Positions 37,864-48,056 are shown, counted from the stretch's first letter. The stretch is 64,000 nt of DNA from Paracoccus everestensis (GCF_021491915.1 NZ_CP090836.1:1-64000); one strand, 5' to 3'. Made by a program: numbers and translations. The notes: generated by a model from the sequence alone, not told the origin.

Positions 37864-38448
37864 TCAAGCAGCCAGGGCGCCGGAACGCTTGGCAATATGG
37901 GTGGCAATCGCGTCCATCAAGGGCGGCGACAGCGCGTCATAGGGTTCCAGACCCAGTTCGCGCAAACGCGCCCGGATGCCGTCCATCTGAGCCGGATCGA
38001 CGCCGGATTCGATGATCGAACTTACAAAGGCCGCGAACTCGGGGGCCGACCAGCCGGCTTCGTTCGACAGTTCGGTATGGACAAAGTCCAGTCCATAGAA
38101 CGGATGGTCCTTGTTCTCGATCCGGCCATACATATGAACGCCGCAGCCGGTGCAGGCGTAGCGCTGGATCGGCGCGTCCTTGTTGACGATCTGCAGCTTG
38201 TCGCCGTTTTCCAGAACCTGGACCGCGTCGCGCGACACGACGGCCACCTGGCTGAAGACCGCCCCGTCGGGCTTCCAGCATTTCGTGCAGCCGCACACGT
38301 GGTTATGGGCGGTCTGCGCGCCGACCCGGACCTTGACCGGCTTCGTCGCGCATTTGCAGGTAAGCGTGCCGCCCCCGAAACTGGAATTGCCTGCCTTTAT
38401 GCCGTTATCCACGGCGGGGTGGATCTTTACCCCCTCGGTGCTGGCCAT
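37864..38448 (-). CDS. gfa: Glutathione-dependent formaldehyde-activating enzyme (S-(hydroxymethyl)glutathione synthase)
   Basis: A 194-residue Gfa protein. Zinc-binding Cys motifs are [23 protein letters not shown] and [15 protein letters not shown], as in the Paracoccus enzyme that promotes condensation of formaldehyde with glutathione. The usual length is about 190 residues. The start [13 protein letters not shown] is at 38448. It lies upstream of flhA on the same strand and supplies its substrate. Confidence 0.94.
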   Translation of the reverse strand: MASTEGVKIHPAVDNGIKAGNSSFGGGTLTCKCATKPVKVRVGAQTAHNHVCGCTKCWKPDGAVFSQVAVVSRDAVQVLENGDKLQIVNKDAPIQRYACTGCGVHMYGRIENKDHPFYGLDFVHTELSNEAGWSAPEFAAFVSSIIESGVDPAQMDGIRARLRELGLEPYDALSPPLMDAIATHIAKRSGALAA

Positions 38449-38528
38449 GGTTCTTCCCTCCCGATGAACCGATTGTGAACCCAGCGTCGCGCCATTGGGA
38501 ACATTCGGCAAGTCAGCGGAAGGTTGTA

Positions 38529-38550
38529 GCGCCCCGACGAACCGGGGCGC
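38529..38550 (-). terminator. Hairpin at the end of hrcA-grpE
   Basis: GCGCCCC pairs with GGGGCGC around an 8-base loop, directly after the grpE stop codon. No T tract follows on the minus strand. It is probably the 3' end of the hrcA-grpE message. Confidence 0.5.
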
Positions 38551-38557
38551 CGTGCGG

Positions 38558-39088
38558 TCAGCTTGCGGGCGTCGAGGACACGCCGACCTTGGCCGGACGC
38601 AGCAGCCGGTCGTGCAGGCGGAAACCATTGTCCATCACCTGGATGATTTCCCCCGCAATGGTGCCGGGAACGGCGGCTTCGAACATCGCCTCGTGTTCGC
38701 TGGGGTCAAACTTGTCACCGGGCCGAGGGGTGATCACGGCAATGCCATGCTTGGCAAAGACATTGGACAGTTCGCGCAGGGTCAATTCTACGCCTTCGAT
38801 CAGGGCGCTTGCGGCGGCACGCTGTTCGTCGCCCGCCGCATCCAGCGCACGGGTCAGCGCGTCATGGACCGGCAGCAGGTCGCGCGCCAGGCGGGATCCG
38901 CCATATTGTTCCGCGTCCCGGCGGTCCTTTTCGGCCCGCTTGCGCGAGTTTTCGGCGTCGGCCAATGCCCGCATGAACCTGTCGCGGAATTCGTCGCGTT
39001 CAGCCGTCAGGGCGGCGATTTCGCCCGCCGGGTCAGTCAGGGGATCCGCCAGGATATCGTCAAGGGGCTGTTCGTTTTGCTCGTTCAT
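38558..39088 (-). CDS. grpE: GrpE, nucleotide exchange factor for DnaK
   Basis: A 176-residue protein with the GrpE layout. There is a charged N-terminal tail, a long coiled coil (about residues 20-75; [28 protein letters not shown]), and a beta domain with [17 protein letters not shown] and [18 protein letters not shown]. The start [11 protein letters not shown] at 39088 is favoured over a longer frame that runs into hrcA. It follows hrcA by seven bases, the common heat-shock pairing. Confidence 0.95.
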   Translation of the reverse strand: MNEQNEQPLDDILADPLTDPAGEIAALTAERDEFRDRFMRALADAENSRKRAEKDRRDAEQYGGSRLARDLLPVHDALTRALDAAGDEQRAAASALIEGVELTLRELSNVFAKHGIAVITPRPGDKFDPSEHEAMFEAAVPGTIAGEIIQVMDNGFRLHDRLLRPAKVGVSSTPAS

Positions 39089-39095
39089 CGTCTTT

Positions 39096-40151
39096 TCATC
39101 CTTTCCGGCCGGACAGCACCCGCCCGACCAGTTGCGCGGTGTAGTCGACGATCGGCACGATCCGGCCATAGTTCAGCCGTGTCGGTCCGATGACGCCAAC
39201 CGCGCCTACAATCTTTCGATCGGCATTCATATAGGGTGAAACCACCAGAGCGGAACCCGAAAGCGAAAAAAGCTTGTTTTCCGACCCGATGAAGATGCGG
39301 ACCCCCTCGCCTTTCTCGGTCAATTCCAGGAATTCCACGATGTCGCGCTTGCGTTCCAAGTCGTCGAACAACACGCGGATGCGGTCCAGATCCGCGGCCT
39401 CCTGGTCCAGCAGGTTGGCCCGGCCCCGCACGATCAGGCGCGGATCGCTGGACCCGGCATCCCATTGGGCCATTCCCGATTGCACCAGTTCGGCGGCCAG
39501 CACGTCCAGTTCCTGGCGCCGCGCCGCGATTTCCCGACCGATATGGCCGCGCAGTTCGGACAGGGTCTTTCCCTCGGCCATGGCGTTCAGGAAATTCCCC
39601 GCCTCTCGCATCGACGAGGGCGTCTGGCCCACGGGCGGCGTGAACAGGCGGTTTTCCACATGGCCGTCGGCAAAGACCAGCACCACCAGCGCGCGGTCGG
39701 GACCAAGGCTGACGAATTCGATATGCCGGATCGGCGCCTCGTGCTTGGGCATCAGCACCAGGGATGCGCCGCGGGTGATGGAGGACAGCGCCGTGCTGAC
39801 CCGGTCCAGCAGCACGCCCGTATCGGGATCGTCGTTGCCCAGCGTCTGGTCGATGGCCGCGCGGTCAGTGGCGGTGACGGCGTCCACCTCCATCATGCCG
39901 TCCACGAACAGCCGCAGCCCCTGCTGGGACGGCATCCGTCCGGCCGAGGTGTGTGGGCTGTCCAGCAGCCCCATGAATTCCAGATCTTGCATCACGTTGC
40001 GCACGGTCGCCGCGCTCAGCTTCTCGGACAAGGCGCGGGTCAGCGTGCGCGAACCCACAGGCTCGCCTGTTTCCAGATAGGTTTCGACCACGCGGCGAAA
40101 GATTTCGCGCGACCGGTCGTTCAAATCCTGCAGCGGCGTTTTCCGGTCCAT
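39096..40151 (-). CDS. hrcA: Heat-inducible transcription repressor HrcA
   Basis: A 351-residue repressor of heat-shock genes that binds CIRCE elements. The N-terminal winged helix ([41 protein letters not shown]) is followed by the sensor domain ending in [18 protein letters not shown]. The start at 40151 was chosen by the family N-terminus. No CIRCE repeat was seen in this window, so its target (groESL or dnaK) is elsewhere. It is divergent from rph across 71 bases. Confidence 0.95.
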   Translation of the reverse strand: MDRKTPLQDLNDRSREIFRRVVETYLETGEPVGSRTLTRALSEKLSAATVRNVMQDLEFMGLLDSPHTSAGRMPSQQGLRLFVDGMMEVDAVTATDRAAIDQTLGNDDPDTGVLLDRVSTALSSITRGASLVLMPKHEAPIRHIEFVSLGPDRALVVLVFADGHVENRLFTPPVGQTPSSMREAGNFLNAMAEGKTLSELRGHIGREIAARRQELDVLAAELVQSGMAQWDAGSSDPRLIVRGRANLLDQEAADLDRIRVLFDDLERKRDIVEFLELTEKGEGVRIFIGSENKLFSLSGSALVVSPYMNADRKIVGAVGVIGPTRLNYGRIVPIVDYTAQLVGRVLSGRKG

Positions 40152-40222
40152 GTCCCTCGAAGGGTTGCGTGATGGCCCGTTGGGGCGGTATTGGGCAGCC
40201 AATCTCTCGAAAAGGAATGACC

Positions 40223-40936
40223 ATGCGCCCGTCTGGCCGAAATCTAAGCCAAATGCGTCCGATTTCAATCGAAACCGGCGTGATGGCTCATGCCGAAGGG
40301 TCATGCCTGATCCGTGTCGGCAACACCCATGTGCTGTGCACGGCATCGCTGGAGGAAACGCCGCCGCGTTTCCTGAAGGGCACCGGCCTGGGCTGGGTCA
40401 CGGCGGAATACGGGATGCTGCCGCGCGCCACCAACACCCGCAACCGGCGCGAGGCAGCCCAGGGCAAGCAATCGGGCCGCACCCAGGAAATCCAGCGCCT
40501 GATCGGGCGCAGCCTGCGGGCGGGCGTGGATCGCAGTGCCCTGGGCGAACGGCAGATCACCATCGACTGCGACGTGATCCAGGCCGATGGCGGCACCCGC
40601 TGCGCATCCATCACGGGCGGCTGGGTCGCGCTGCGGCTGGCTGTAAACAAGCTGCTGAAGGCAGGCGCGATCACCAGCGACCCGATCATGGACCATGTGG
40701 CGGCGGTGTCCTGCGGACTTTATGCGGGCCAGGCGGTTCTGGATCTGGATTATGCCGAGGACAGCGAGGCAGGCACCGACGGCAATTTTGTCCTGACAGG
40801 CGCGGGCCGCCTGATCGAGGTGCAGATGTCGGCCGAGGGCGCGACCTTCTCGCGCGACCAAATGGGACAGTTGCTGGATCTGGCCGAAGGCGGCATGGCC
40901 GAACTGGTCGCCGCCCAGAAGGCCGCCACCGCATGA
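40223..40936 (+). CDS. rph: Ribonuclease PH
   Basis: A 237-residue phosphorolytic exoribonuclease that trims tRNA 3' ends. Family blocks are [72 protein letters not shown] and [20 protein letters not shown]. Start MRPSGR at 40223 is preferred because the AAAAGGA ribosome-binding site stands seven bases upstream, whereas the ATG at 40217 is too close. Its stop overlaps rdgB (ATGA). Confidence 0.96.
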   Translation: MRPSGRNLSQMRPISIETGVMAHAEGSCLIRVGNTHVLCTASLEETPPRFLKGTGLGWVTAEYGMLPRATNTRNRREAAQGKQSGRTQEIQRLIGRSLRAGVDRSALGERQITIDCDVIQADGGTRCASITGGWVALRLAVNKLLKAGAITSDPIMDHVAAVSCGLYAGQAVLDLDYAEDSEAGTDGNFVLTGAGRLIEVQMSAEGATFSRDQMGQLLDLAEGGMAELVAAQKAATA

Positions 40937-41541
40937 GACGCTTTGAGGGCACCCGCCTGCTGGTGGCGACCCATAACGCGGGCAAGCTGGACGAGATGCG
41001 CGCCCTGCTGGCCCCTTTTGGCGTCGAAGTCACGGGTGCGGCCGAGGCGGGTCTGCCCGAGCCTGAGGAAACCGAAACAACCTTCGTCGGCAATGCCCGC
41101 ATCAAGGCCCGCGCCGCCGTGGAGGCAACCGGCCTGCCCGCGCTGTCCGACGACAGCGGCATCTGCGTCGATGCGCTTGACGGCGCGCCCGGCGTCCACA
41201 CCGCCGACTGGGCCGAGACCGGCCAGGGCCGTGACTTCCGCATGGCCATGCAGCGCACCTGGGACGAACTGGAATCGCGCAATGCCCCCGCCCCGCGCAG
41301 CGCCCAGTTCCGCTGCACCCTGGTGCTGATGTGGCCCGACGGCCATGACGAGGTGTTCGAGGGCGTGCTGCCCGGCCAGGTCGTCTGGCCGCCGCGCGGG
41401 GTTGAAGGCCACGGTTACGACCCCATCTTCATGCCGGACGGTCACGACGTGACCCTGGGGGAGATGTCGCCCGAGATGAAGAACAGCCTCAGCCACCGGG
41501 CACGGGCGGTGGAGCGGATGATAAGGGGCAGCTTTGCATAG
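40933..41541 (+). CDS. rdgB: dITP/XTP pyrophosphatase RdgB (HAM1 family)
   Basis: A 202-residue enzyme that removes inosine and xanthosine triphosphates from the nucleotide pool. Family motifs are [53 protein letters not shown], and [10 protein letters not shown] with the SHRARA C-terminal block. The ATG overlaps the rph stop. A longer frame from 40150 spans the rph sequence and is rejected. Confidence 0.95.
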   Translation: MRRFEGTRLLVATHNAGKLDEMRALLAPFGVEVTGAAEAGLPEPEETETTFVGNARIKARAAVEATGLPALSDDSGICVDALDGAPGVHTADWAETGQGRDFRMAMQRTWDELESRNAPAPRSAQFRCTLVLMWPDGHDEVFEGVLPGQVVWPPRGVEGHGYDPIFMPDGHDVTLGEMSPEMKNSLSHRARAVERMIRGSFA

Positions 41542-41908
41542 GATATCCACCGGATCGCCCTTCGAGGCCGCCATGGGTTACAGCCGCGCCGTTGTGAAGG
41601 GCGACTGGTGCTTCGTGTCCGGCACAACGGGGTATGACTATGCCACGATGACCATGCCGGACGATCCCTGCCAGCAGGCCCGCAACTGCTTTGCCACGAT
41701 CTTTTCCGTGCTGAAGGAGGCGGGCTTTGCCCCCGAGGACATCGTGCGCGTGCAATACACCGTCACCGACGCCGCCGTGATGGAGGTGATCGCCCCTGCC
41801 CTGGGCGAGGCCATGGGCACCATCCGCCCCGCCGCCACCATGGTCATCGCAGGGCTGATCCGGCCCGAGATGAAGGTCGAGGTGGAAGTCACGGCGATGC
41901 GCGGATGA
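41534..41908 (+). CDS. RidA family protein
   Basis: A 124-residue YjgF/RidA-type protein. Relatives hydrolyse reactive enamine or imine intermediates from PLP enzymes. The family pattern is GYSRAVVKGDWCFVSGTTGYD at the N-terminus and the C-terminal IRPAATMVIAGLIRPEMKVEVEVTAM. The active-site Arg is in IRPA. The only good start is TTG at 41534, preceded by AAGGGG, because the frame closes at 41522 and the next ATG would cut the first strand. It overlaps rdgB by eight bases and hemW by four. Confidence 0.82.
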   Translation: MHRISTGSPFEAAMGYSRAVVKGDWCFVSGTTGYDYATMTMPDDPCQQARNCFATIFSVLKEAGFAPEDIVRVQYTVTDAAVMEVIAPALGEAMGTIRPAATMVIAGLIRPEMKVEVEVTAMRG

Positions 41909-43104
41909 TGATGCCGGGGCAGGACGGCTTTGCAGAGGCGGACTGGCGGGCCGGGGGCTTTGGCCTTTACGTCCATTGGCCCTTTTGCCAGGCGAAATGC
42001 CCTTATTGCGATTTCAACAGCCATGTGGTGCCTGCCGTGGACCAGGCCCGCTGGGCCGAGGCGCTGTCGTCCGAAATCGCCCGGCTTGGCGCGGAACTGC
42101 CCGGCCGTCACCTGGGCAGCATCTTTTTCGGCGGCGGCACGCCGTCGCTGATGGAACCCGAAACCGTCGATACGGTCCTGCGCGCCGCCCGCGCCGCCTG
42201 GGGGTTCGCCAACGACATCGAGATCACGCTGGAGGCCAACCCCACAAGCGTCGAACGGGGCCGTTTCCGGGGGTTTGCCGATGCGGGCGTCAACCGCCTG
42301 TCCATGGGCATCCAGGCGCTGAACGACGCCGATCTGCGCGCCCTGGGCCGGATGCATTCCGTGGCCGAGGCGCGGGCGGCCCTTGACGTGGCGCGCGCCT
42401 GCTTCGACCGGGTCAGCTTTGACCTGATCTATGCCCGGCAGAACCAGACGCGCGAGGCCTGGAGGGCCGAACTGACCGAAGCCCTGGCGATGGCCGTGGA
42501 TCACCTGTCGCTGTATCAGTTGACCATCGAACCCGGCACGGCCTTTGGCGCGCGGGCGGCGGCGGGCAAGCTGCGCGACCTGCCCGACGACGATCTGGCC
42601 GCCGATATGTATCTGGAAACCCAGGACATCTGCGAAGCAGCCGGGATGGCGGGATACGAGACATCCAACCATGCCCGCCCCGGTTCGGAAAGCCGCCACA
42701 ATCAGGTCTATTGGCGCCAGGGCGATTGGGCGGCGGTCGGACCCGGCGCCCATGGCCGCATCACCCTGCCCTCCGTCGGCAACTCTGGCGGCCGCCTTGC
42801 CACCGAGGCGCATCGCGCCCCCGGCGCCTGGCTTCACACCGTCGAGCGCCAGGGAACGGGCGAATCGCTGCGCGAGGTGGTGCCATTGGACGAACAAGCG
42901 ACCGAATACCTGCTGATGTCGTTGCGGCTGGCCAAGGGACTGGACGAGGCCCGTTATGCCCGGCTGGCAGGCACCCCCCTGGACAAGGACGCGGTCAGCC
43001 GGCTGGCAGACCTGGGCATGGTCGAACGCAGCGACGGGCGGCTGCGCACCACCCGCGCGGGGCGTCCCCTGCTGAATGCCATCCTGCGGGAATTGGCGGC
43101 CTGA
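41905..43104 (+). CDS. hemW: Radical SAM heme chaperone HemW
   Basis: A 399-residue protein with the radical SAM motif CQAKCPYCDF (C-x3-C-x2-C) near residue 32 and HemN-like blocks (FFGGGTPSLM, LEANPTSVERGRF, NRLSMGIQALND, ETSNHARPGSESRHNQVYW). HemW transfers heme to respiratory proteins; older annotations call it oxygen-independent coproporphyrinogen oxidase. The C-terminal HemN winged-helix domain is present. ATG-ATG-ATG overlaps the RidA stop, so the exact start is uncertain by two residues. Confidence 0.92.
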   Translation: MMMPGQDGFAEADWRAGGFGLYVHWPFCQAKCPYCDFNSHVVPAVDQARWAEALSSEIARLGAELPGRHLGSIFFGGGTPSLMEPETVDTVLRAARAAWGFANDIEITLEANPTSVERGRFRGFADAGVNRLSMGIQALNDADLRALGRMHSVAEARAALDVARACFDRVSFDLIYARQNQTREAWRAELTEALAMAVDHLSLYQLTIEPGTAFGARAAAGKLRDLPDDDLAADMYLETQDICEAAGMAGYETSNHARPGSESRHNQVYWRQGDWAAVGPGAHGRITLPSVGNSGGRLATEAHRAPGAWLHTVERQGTGESLREVVPLDEQATEYLLMSLRLAKGLDEARYARLAGTPLDKDAVSRLADLGMVERSDGRLRTTRAGRPLLNAILRELAA

Positions 43105-43457
43105 TGCGTCCCTTGTGGTATGCCGCCGGACTGCTGTCCCTGGCCCTGGGCATCGTGGGGATCGCCCTGCCCGTGGTGCCGACCGTGCCCTTTCTGCTGC
43201 TGGCCGCAGCGGCCTTTGCGCGCAGCAGTCCCCAACTGGAACGGCGGATCCTGAACCATCCGACCTATGGCCCGCCTGTCCGGGCCTGGCGCGAACGCGG
43301 GGCGATCAGCCGCCTGGCCAAGATCTGGGCGACGCTGGCCATGGGCTGCGGGGTGGGCTTCAGCCTGTTCGTCGGAATGCCCGTCTGGGTCGTCGCGACG
43401 CAGGCCGCGATCTGCACGGCCATCGCCGCCTATCTCGTGACCCGGCCCGAAACCTGA
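43104..43457 (+). CDS. YbaN family inner-membrane protein (DUF454)
   Basis: A 117-residue membrane protein with three hydrophobic segments. The DUF454 motif GIVGIALPVVPTVPFLLLAAAAFARSS and the block ERRILNHPTYGPPVRAWRERGAISRLAK are visible. The function is unknown. The ATG overlaps the hemW stop as TGATG, and mpg follows by six bases. Confidence 0.88.
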   Translation: MRPLWYAAGLLSLALGIVGIALPVVPTVPFLLLAAAAFARSSPQLERRILNHPTYGPPVRAWRERGAISRLAKIWATLAMGCGVGFSLFVGMPVWVVATQAAICTAIAAYLVTRPET

Positions 43458-43463
43458 TCCCCC

Positions 43464-44048
43464 ATGACGGCTGCCCTTTCCTTTGCCGAGCAGATTTCCG
43501 GGATGACTGCGGTCGATCTTGCCCGGCGGCTGATCGGGGCGACCCTTCTGGTCCGTGGCGCGGGTGGGACCATCATCGAGACCGAGGCTTACAGCCGCGA
43601 CGATCCCGCATCGCACAGCTTTCGCGGCCCGACCGCGCGCAATGCGTCGATGTTCGGACCAGCGGGGCACGCCTATGTCTATCGATCCTATGGCATCCAC
43701 CTGTGCCTGAACGTGGTCGCCCGCCCGGGCGAGGCGGTCCTGATCCGCGCCCTGGACCCCACCACGGGGATCGAGGCAATGGCCGCGCGCCGCAACAGTC
43801 CCATGCTGTGCAACGGGCCGGGACGGCTGACCCAGGCGCTCGGCGTCCGGCCCGACGATGACGGTGCCCCCCTGGATGGCCCGGAACTGTTTATCGGCCT
43901 GTCCCCGGACCGGCCCGACCTGCTGGTGGGGCCGCGTATCGGCATCAGCCGCGCGCAGGATCTGCCCTGGCGTTTCGGCATGGCTGGCGTTCGCGGCCAC
44001 AGCCGCCCCTTCCCCTCTGAGCCATCGCCCCTGTCAACGCCGCGTTGA
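43464..44048 (+). CDS. mpg: DNA-3-methyladenine glycosylase (AAG/MPG type)
   Basis: A 194-residue base-excision enzyme that removes alkylated adenine. The family sequence GTIIETEAYSRDDPASHSFRG contains the catalytic Glu. It is followed by TARNASMFGPAGHAYVYRSYGIH and the C-terminal CNGPGRLTQALGV. It is the last gene of the rph-rdgB-ridA-hemW-DUF454-mpg run. Its short C-terminal tail is Pro/Ser-rich. Confidence 0.92.
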   Translation: MTAALSFAEQISGMTAVDLARRLIGATLLVRGAGGTIIETEAYSRDDPASHSFRGPTARNASMFGPAGHAYVYRSYGIHLCLNVVARPGEAVLIRALDPTTGIEAMAARRNSPMLCNGPGRLTQALGVRPDDDGAPLDGPELFIGLSPDRPDLLVGPRIGISRAQDLPWRFGMAGVRGHSRPFPSEPSPLSTPR

Positions 44049-44095
44049 TCACGTCAGTGATCGATGTTCCAGGAAGGAGTTCAGGCTGTCTTCGG

Positions 44096-45778
44096 CTAAA
44101 TCTGCGGTCTGGTCAGCCACATCGGCAGGGCATGGCCCGCTCGGCCCGTCAGGGATGCTTCGATACATCGGCCCAGGTTGCCGAACCTGACCCTGCAGCC
44201 GGACAGGCCGGGGCCGTAATGGGCGTATTTTCCCGAATTCGTCATCAGCGTGCGGGTCTTGACCGGGAAAACCGGGCGAGAGATCGAACACCAGCACAGG
44301 TCGGGGATCACCTGCACCCCCGCCTGTTCCAGCAGCGCCAGGGTTCCTTCGGCACGCGCCTGCGCAATCGTGTCGCGGCCCGCCGTCAGGATGGTGGGGA
44401 TCAGCACCCGGCGCCCATCAAGGCCTGCGGCCAGCGCGCGGCATTCGCCCGGCGAGGCGTGGGGGCTGCCCAGGGCGACAAGGTCGATGTCCTCCGGCCC
44501 CTCGTTCAACAGCTGCCAGCCTTGTTCCATATCGGCCAGGGTGATCCGACGACGATCGGCCTCATTGCCGATTTGCCCGGCTTCGGGTGTCACCCCCTCC
44601 AGATGCAGCATCGGCGCGGCGGAAGTCGTGCCAAAGGCCGCGCACAGGGCCTTCAACTCGTCCGTGCCGGGACTTGCATCCGCAAGCCCGCGCAGAACGG
44701 GAATGCGGTCGGGCGACAGCTTCCCGGCCAGATAGCCGATCAGCGGCCAGAAGGCATCATCGGCATTTTGGGGTAGGTCCACGTCGATGATGCGCCGGGC
44801 CTTGCGCTGTTCGTCCAGATAGACGCCCGACAAGGGCGCCCGCCCCGTGATCGCAATGCACAGGTCTAGGAAATCCGGGTGCTTGGCGGTGCGTGCCCCC
44901 AGAACGCTGTTGGCATAGATCACCGCGTTCGATTCTGCCCAGGCAACCGCCTCGCCCATGCCCGGCGCGCTGTCCAGAAGATAGGGTGAACAGGTGAAGG
45001 TCGGGCGGCAGCCCATCGCCACATAGGCATCGGCCAGCCGCTGCGCAGGCCCGCCAAAGCTGGGCGGCACGCCTTGGGCGCGCCAGTTGTCGTGATCAAC
45101 GGAAATCGCATTCATCGTCGTCGGCACCCTGACCCTGGCACCCATCGCCACCATCTTTTCAGCAAAGGTCAGGTTTGCGGGACTGGCATAGATGCAGCCG
45201 TCGATATGGGCCTGGGTCACGTCCACAAGCCCCCTGGCCCCCTGCTCGGCGGCCATGGCGCAGATGATCCGCATGGCCTGCGCCCTGGCCGCGCCTCCCT
45301 CGCCCGCCAGCATCGCGCGGTCGCCGGCAGTCAGGTCCAGCGATGCCGTGGCAGGCGGCAGGACCGGGATCGACAGCGCGCCAGCGGTGATCCGATCCAG
45401 TCCGATCGCTGCATGGCTTTCGTTGGACATGACCGTGAAATCCCGGTCTGACAGGCGCAGGACCGGCAGAGCCTTTCCGAACATCTCGACCGCGATCAGG
45501 GCGCCCAGGGTCACGACATCCTCGGGTTCGGAAAAGACCAGCGCCACCGGGCCGCGCCCAGACAGGACCAGATCAAGCAGCACCCCCGACCCCGTGCAGG
45601 ATCCGCGCGTGGAGGGCATCATCAGCACGCTGCCGGTGATCGCCTGCCCATGCAGCGGGTGATGCACGTCGATGACCGTGCCGGTCGCGGGATCCACCCC
45701 GCCCCAGAAGCTGAGCGGCTCGCCGGACGCGATGACCGGCCCCTCTGCGATGCCCGGCAGGATGGACAGCGCCGTCAT
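44096..45778 (-). CDS. Aconitase X, cis-3-hydroxy-L-proline dehydratase type
   Basis: A 560-residue type I AcnX protein. The N-terminal swivel domain (about residues 1-130) holds [20 protein letters not shown]. The large DUF521 catalytic domain begins at [17 protein letters not shown] and includes Cys-rich iron-sulfur positions near [15 protein letters not shown] and [12 protein letters not shown]. Bacterial enzymes of this type dehydrate cis-3-hydroxy-L-proline to delta-1-pyrroline-2-carboxylate. The start at 45778 overlaps the stop of the proline-racemase-family gene (ATGA). It ends the hydroxyproline operon. Other hydratase substrates remain possible. Confidence 0.88.
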   Translation of the reverse strand: MTALSILPGIAEGPVIASGEPLSFWGGVDPATGTVIDVHHPLHGQAITGSVLMMPSTRGSCTGSGVLLDLVLSGRGPVALVFSEPEDVVTLGALIAVEMFGKALPVLRLSDRDFTVMSNESHAAIGLDRITAGALSIPVLPPATASLDLTAGDRAMLAGEGGAARAQAMRIICAMAAEQGARGLVDVTQAHIDGCIYASPANLTFAEKMVAMGARVRVPTTMNAISVDHDNWRAQGVPPSFGGPAQRLADAYVAMGCRPTFTCSPYLLDSAPGMGEAVAWAESNAVIYANSVLGARTAKHPDFLDLCIAITGRAPLSGVYLDEQRKARRIIDVDLPQNADDAFWPLIGYLAGKLSPDRIPVLRGLADASPGTDELKALCAAFGTTSAAPMLHLEGVTPEAGQIGNEADRRRITLADMEQGWQLLNEGPEDIDLVALGSPHASPGECRALAAGLDGRRVLIPTILTAGRDTIAQARAEGTLALLEQAGVQVIPDLCWCSISRPVFPVKTRTLMTNSGKYAHYGPGLSGCRVRFGNLGRCIEASLTGRAGHALPMWLTRPQI

Positions 45779-46815
45779 TGCTTCAGCGTCGGCGTGACGC
45801 CCCATGTGTCGGACAGCATATAGCCCGCCTGCCACGGGTCGTCGGGATCCAGGTAATAGCTGTGCTGCCCCGTGATCCAGGCCCGCCCGGTGATCTGCGG
45901 GATGATCGTGGTCCGTCCGCCGCTTTCCCGCACCTCGAGGATCTGGCCGGTGAAACGCGACCCGATGATGGATTCATGGATCAGCACGTCGCCCTGACCC
46001 ATCGACCCCCGCGCCTGCAGCACCGCCATGCGGGCCGAGGTGCCCGTCCCGGTGGGCGAACGGTCCGACCGGCCGGGCGCCACGATGCAGGTGTTGCGCG
46101 TGACGTTCCCCGGACCCTGGAAGGGCATCGCGAATTGCACGATGGATACGCCGCGCACGTTCGGGAAATCGGGATGGACCACATCGAACTGCTGTCGCGC
46201 GGCGTGGCGGATCTTCTCGCCCAGGGTGGCCAGGTCGCGGGCCTCGTCGGGGCGGATCTGGAAACCGAGGGCTTTCGCATCCACGATCCCGAAGAACATC
46301 CCGCCATAGGCGATGTCCAGCGGGATGGTGCCATGGCCCTCGACTTCCAGCGCGCCGTCCAGAACGGCGGCAAAGGCGGGGGCGTTGCGGAAGGTGACGG
46401 ATCGGCACTTGCCGTTTTCGCAATCCGCCGTCACCTCGATCACGCCGCCGGGCATATCCAGCTTGAAGCGGGTGACAGGCTCGACCATCGGCACCATGCC
46501 GGTTTCCAGCAGCACGGTCGCCACGCAGATCGTGTTCGACCCGGACATGGGGACGTATTCCGTAGGCTCCATCACGATGGCGCCCGCAGCGCAGCCGGGG
46601 GTGATCGGCGGGACGATCAGGTTGACATGGCGCGCGACCGATCCGCGCGGCTCGCAGATCAGCAGGCGGCGGATGTGGTCGTGGTCACGCTCCATCGCAA
46701 TCATGCGCTCCATCATGGTGGCGCCTGCAGGGGGCAGAACGCCGCCGATGATGACATCGCCGATCTCGCCCTCGGCATGGCAGCCGATCACGGAAATCGA
46801 AAAACGAGAGCGCAT
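45775..46815 (-). CDS. Proline racemase-family protein with Ser/Thr in place of catalytic Cys/Cys
   Basis: A 346-residue member of the proline racemase family. The two catalytic Cys of the epimerases sit in MCGH and DRSPCGTGT. Here the same places read PMSGSNTIC and [14 protein letters not shown], that is Ser and Thr. Trans-3-hydroxyproline dehydratases are known with Cys/Thr, but I know no characterised Ser/Thr protein. It is therefore likely a dehydratase or a divergent enzyme, not a racemase. It overlaps aconitase X (ATGA) and follows the small tautomerase by three bases. Confidence 0.82.
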   Translation of the reverse strand: MRSRFSISVIGCHAEGEIGDVIIGGVLPPAGATMMERMIAMERDHDHIRRLLICEPRGSVARHVNLIVPPITPGCAAGAIVMEPTEYVPMSGSNTICVATVLLETGMVPMVEPVTRFKLDMPGGVIEVTADCENGKCRSVTFRNAPAFAAVLDGALEVEGHGTIPLDIAYGGMFFGIVDAKALGFQIRPDEARDLATLGEKIRHAARQQFDVVHPDFPNVRGVSIVQFAMPFQGPGNVTRNTCIVAPGRSDRSPTGTGTSARMAVLQARGSMGQGDVLIHESIIGSRFTGQILEVRESGGRTTIIPQITGRAWITGQHSYYLDPDDPWQAGYMLSDTWGVTPTLKQ

Positions 46816-46818
46816 GGC

Positions 46819-47025
46819 TTATTCCTTTTGGTCGTTCGCCGGCGGTGCTGCATATGACCGGCCCGCATTGAACCAGTCCTGCGGCGGGGTTTCCTGGAAA
46901 ATGACGGTAGTGGCCTCTGCCGGAATGCCAGCCATCTCGGTCAGCATCCGGGTGATGCCGGCGGCGATATCGGCTTTCATGTCCGGGGATCGGCCGGGGA
47001 ACAGTTCGATGCGGACGATGGGCAT
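46819..47025 (-). CDS. Small tautomerase-family protein (4-oxalocrotonate tautomerase type)
   Basis: A 68-residue protein starting MPIVRIELFPGRS. After Met removal, Pro1 is the catalytic base of this superfamily and Arg11 is in place. Position 39 is Thr rather than the Arg of 4-oxalocrotonate tautomerase, and position 50 is Trp rather than Phe. It sits between hydroxyproline 2-epimerase and the Ser/Thr proline-racemase-family gene in one operon. It might speed the enamine-to-imine step that follows dehydration of 3-hydroxyproline; that is only inference. Confidence 0.85.
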   Translation of the reverse strand: MPIVRIELFPGRSPDMKADIAAGITRMLTEMAGIPAEATTVIFQETPPQDWFNAGRSYAAPPANDQKE

Positions 47026-47051
47026 GGACAGCCTTTCGGGGAAATGGACGG

Positions 47052-48056
47052 TCACTTGACGACAAAGCCGTGGGCAAAGGGATCGCGCTCGGCATCGATG
47101 AAGATGGTGTTCAGCCCGGTCTGGCGCGCCCAGCCGGCAATCGAGGGGATGATCGCGGCGCGTCCCGCCACGGTGGTCGCGGCCTCGACCCGGCCCTTGA
47201 AGATGCTGCCGATGATGGATTCGTGGTGGAATTCGTCGCCCACGGCCAGCTTGCCCCTGGCCGCCAATTGCGCCATCCGGGCCGAGGTGCCAGTGCCGCA
47301 AGGGCTGCGGTCGATGGCCTTGTCGCCATAAAAGACGGCGTTGCGCGCGTGTGCCCCGGGCTGGGTCGGTTGCCCGGTCCACAGGATGTGGGACAGCCCG
47401 TTGATCGCCGGATGTTCGGGATGGACGAAGTCGTATTTCGCGTTCAACGCCGTGCGCAGCTTTGGCGACCAGCCGATCAGTTCGCCCGCCCTATGGTCGG
47501 CCATGTCGCGAAAGTTCTTCTGCGGCTCGACGATGGCATAGAAATTGCCGCCATAGGCCACGTCCACGACGATTTCGCCCAGTCCCTCGACCTCGGCCGT
47601 CAGGCCCTCGGCGTGAAGAAAGCCGGGTACGTTGGTCAGGCGCACTTCTTCGACAAAGCGGCCTTCCTGGCAGTATTCGATATCGACCTTGCCGGCGGGG
47701 GTCTCGATCGCCAGGCGGCCCGGGGTGCGGGGGGTGATCAGCCCGTTTTCGATTCCCATGGTGATGGTGCCGATGGTGCCGTGGCCGCACATGGGCAGAC
47801 AGCCCGAGGTTTCGATATACAGGACCGCAACATCGCAATCCGCCCGCGTCGGGGGATAGAGGATCGACCCCGACATCATGTCATGGCCGCGCGGCTCGAA
47901 CATCAGGCCGGTGCGGATCCAGTCGAAGTCGCGCAGGAAATGGGCGCGCCTTTCCAGCATGGTCGCGCCCTCCAGCCGGGGGGCGCCGCCTGCGACCAGG
48001 CGGACCGGGTTGCCGCAGGTATGGCCGTCGATGCAGGGGAAGATGTATTGGGTCAT
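47052..48056 (-). CDS. Hydroxyproline 2-epimerase
   Basis: A 334-residue proline racemase-family enzyme with both catalytic Cys (PMCGHGTIG and DRSPCGTGT). The substrate-loop context CIDGHTCGNPVRLV fits 4-hydroxyproline 2-epimerases, which convert trans-4-hydroxy-L-proline to cis-4-hydroxy-D-proline. The D-amino-acid dehydrogenase gene overlaps its start (ATGA) and would use the D-product. Plain proline racemase is less likely given the neighbours. Confidence 0.87.
   Translation of the reverse strand: MTQYIFPCIDGHTCGNPVRLVAGGAPRLEGATMLERRAHFLRDFDWIRTGLMFEPRGHDMMSGSILYPPTRADCDVAVLYIETSGCLPMCGHGTIGTITMGIENGLITPRTPGRLAIETPAGKVDIEYCQEGRFVEEVRLTNVPGFLHAEGLTAEVEGLGEIVVDVAYGGNFYAIVEPQKNFRDMADHRAGELIGWSPKLRTALNAKYDFVHPEHPAINGLSHILWTGQPTQPGAHARNAVFYGDKAIDRSPCGTGTSARMAQLAARGKLAVGDEFHHESIIGSIFKGRVEAATTVAGRAAIIPSIAGWARQTGLNTIFIDAERDPFAHGFVVK

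Noticed and set aside
40152..40222. CIRCE operator upstream of hrcA
   Set aside because: No TTAGCACTC-N9-GAGTGCTAA-like inverted repeat is present in the hrcA-rph gap.
44047..44062. GATCAC-GTCA-GTGATC hairpin after mpg as a terminator
   Set aside because: The stem is only six bases with weak G/C content and no T tract. It could be chance, so it is not listed as a feature.
47052..48056. Plain proline racemase
   Set aside because: Both catalytic Cys are present, so racemase activity is chemically possible, but the operon with a D-amino-acid dehydrogenase, deaminase and aconitase X points to hydroxyproline.
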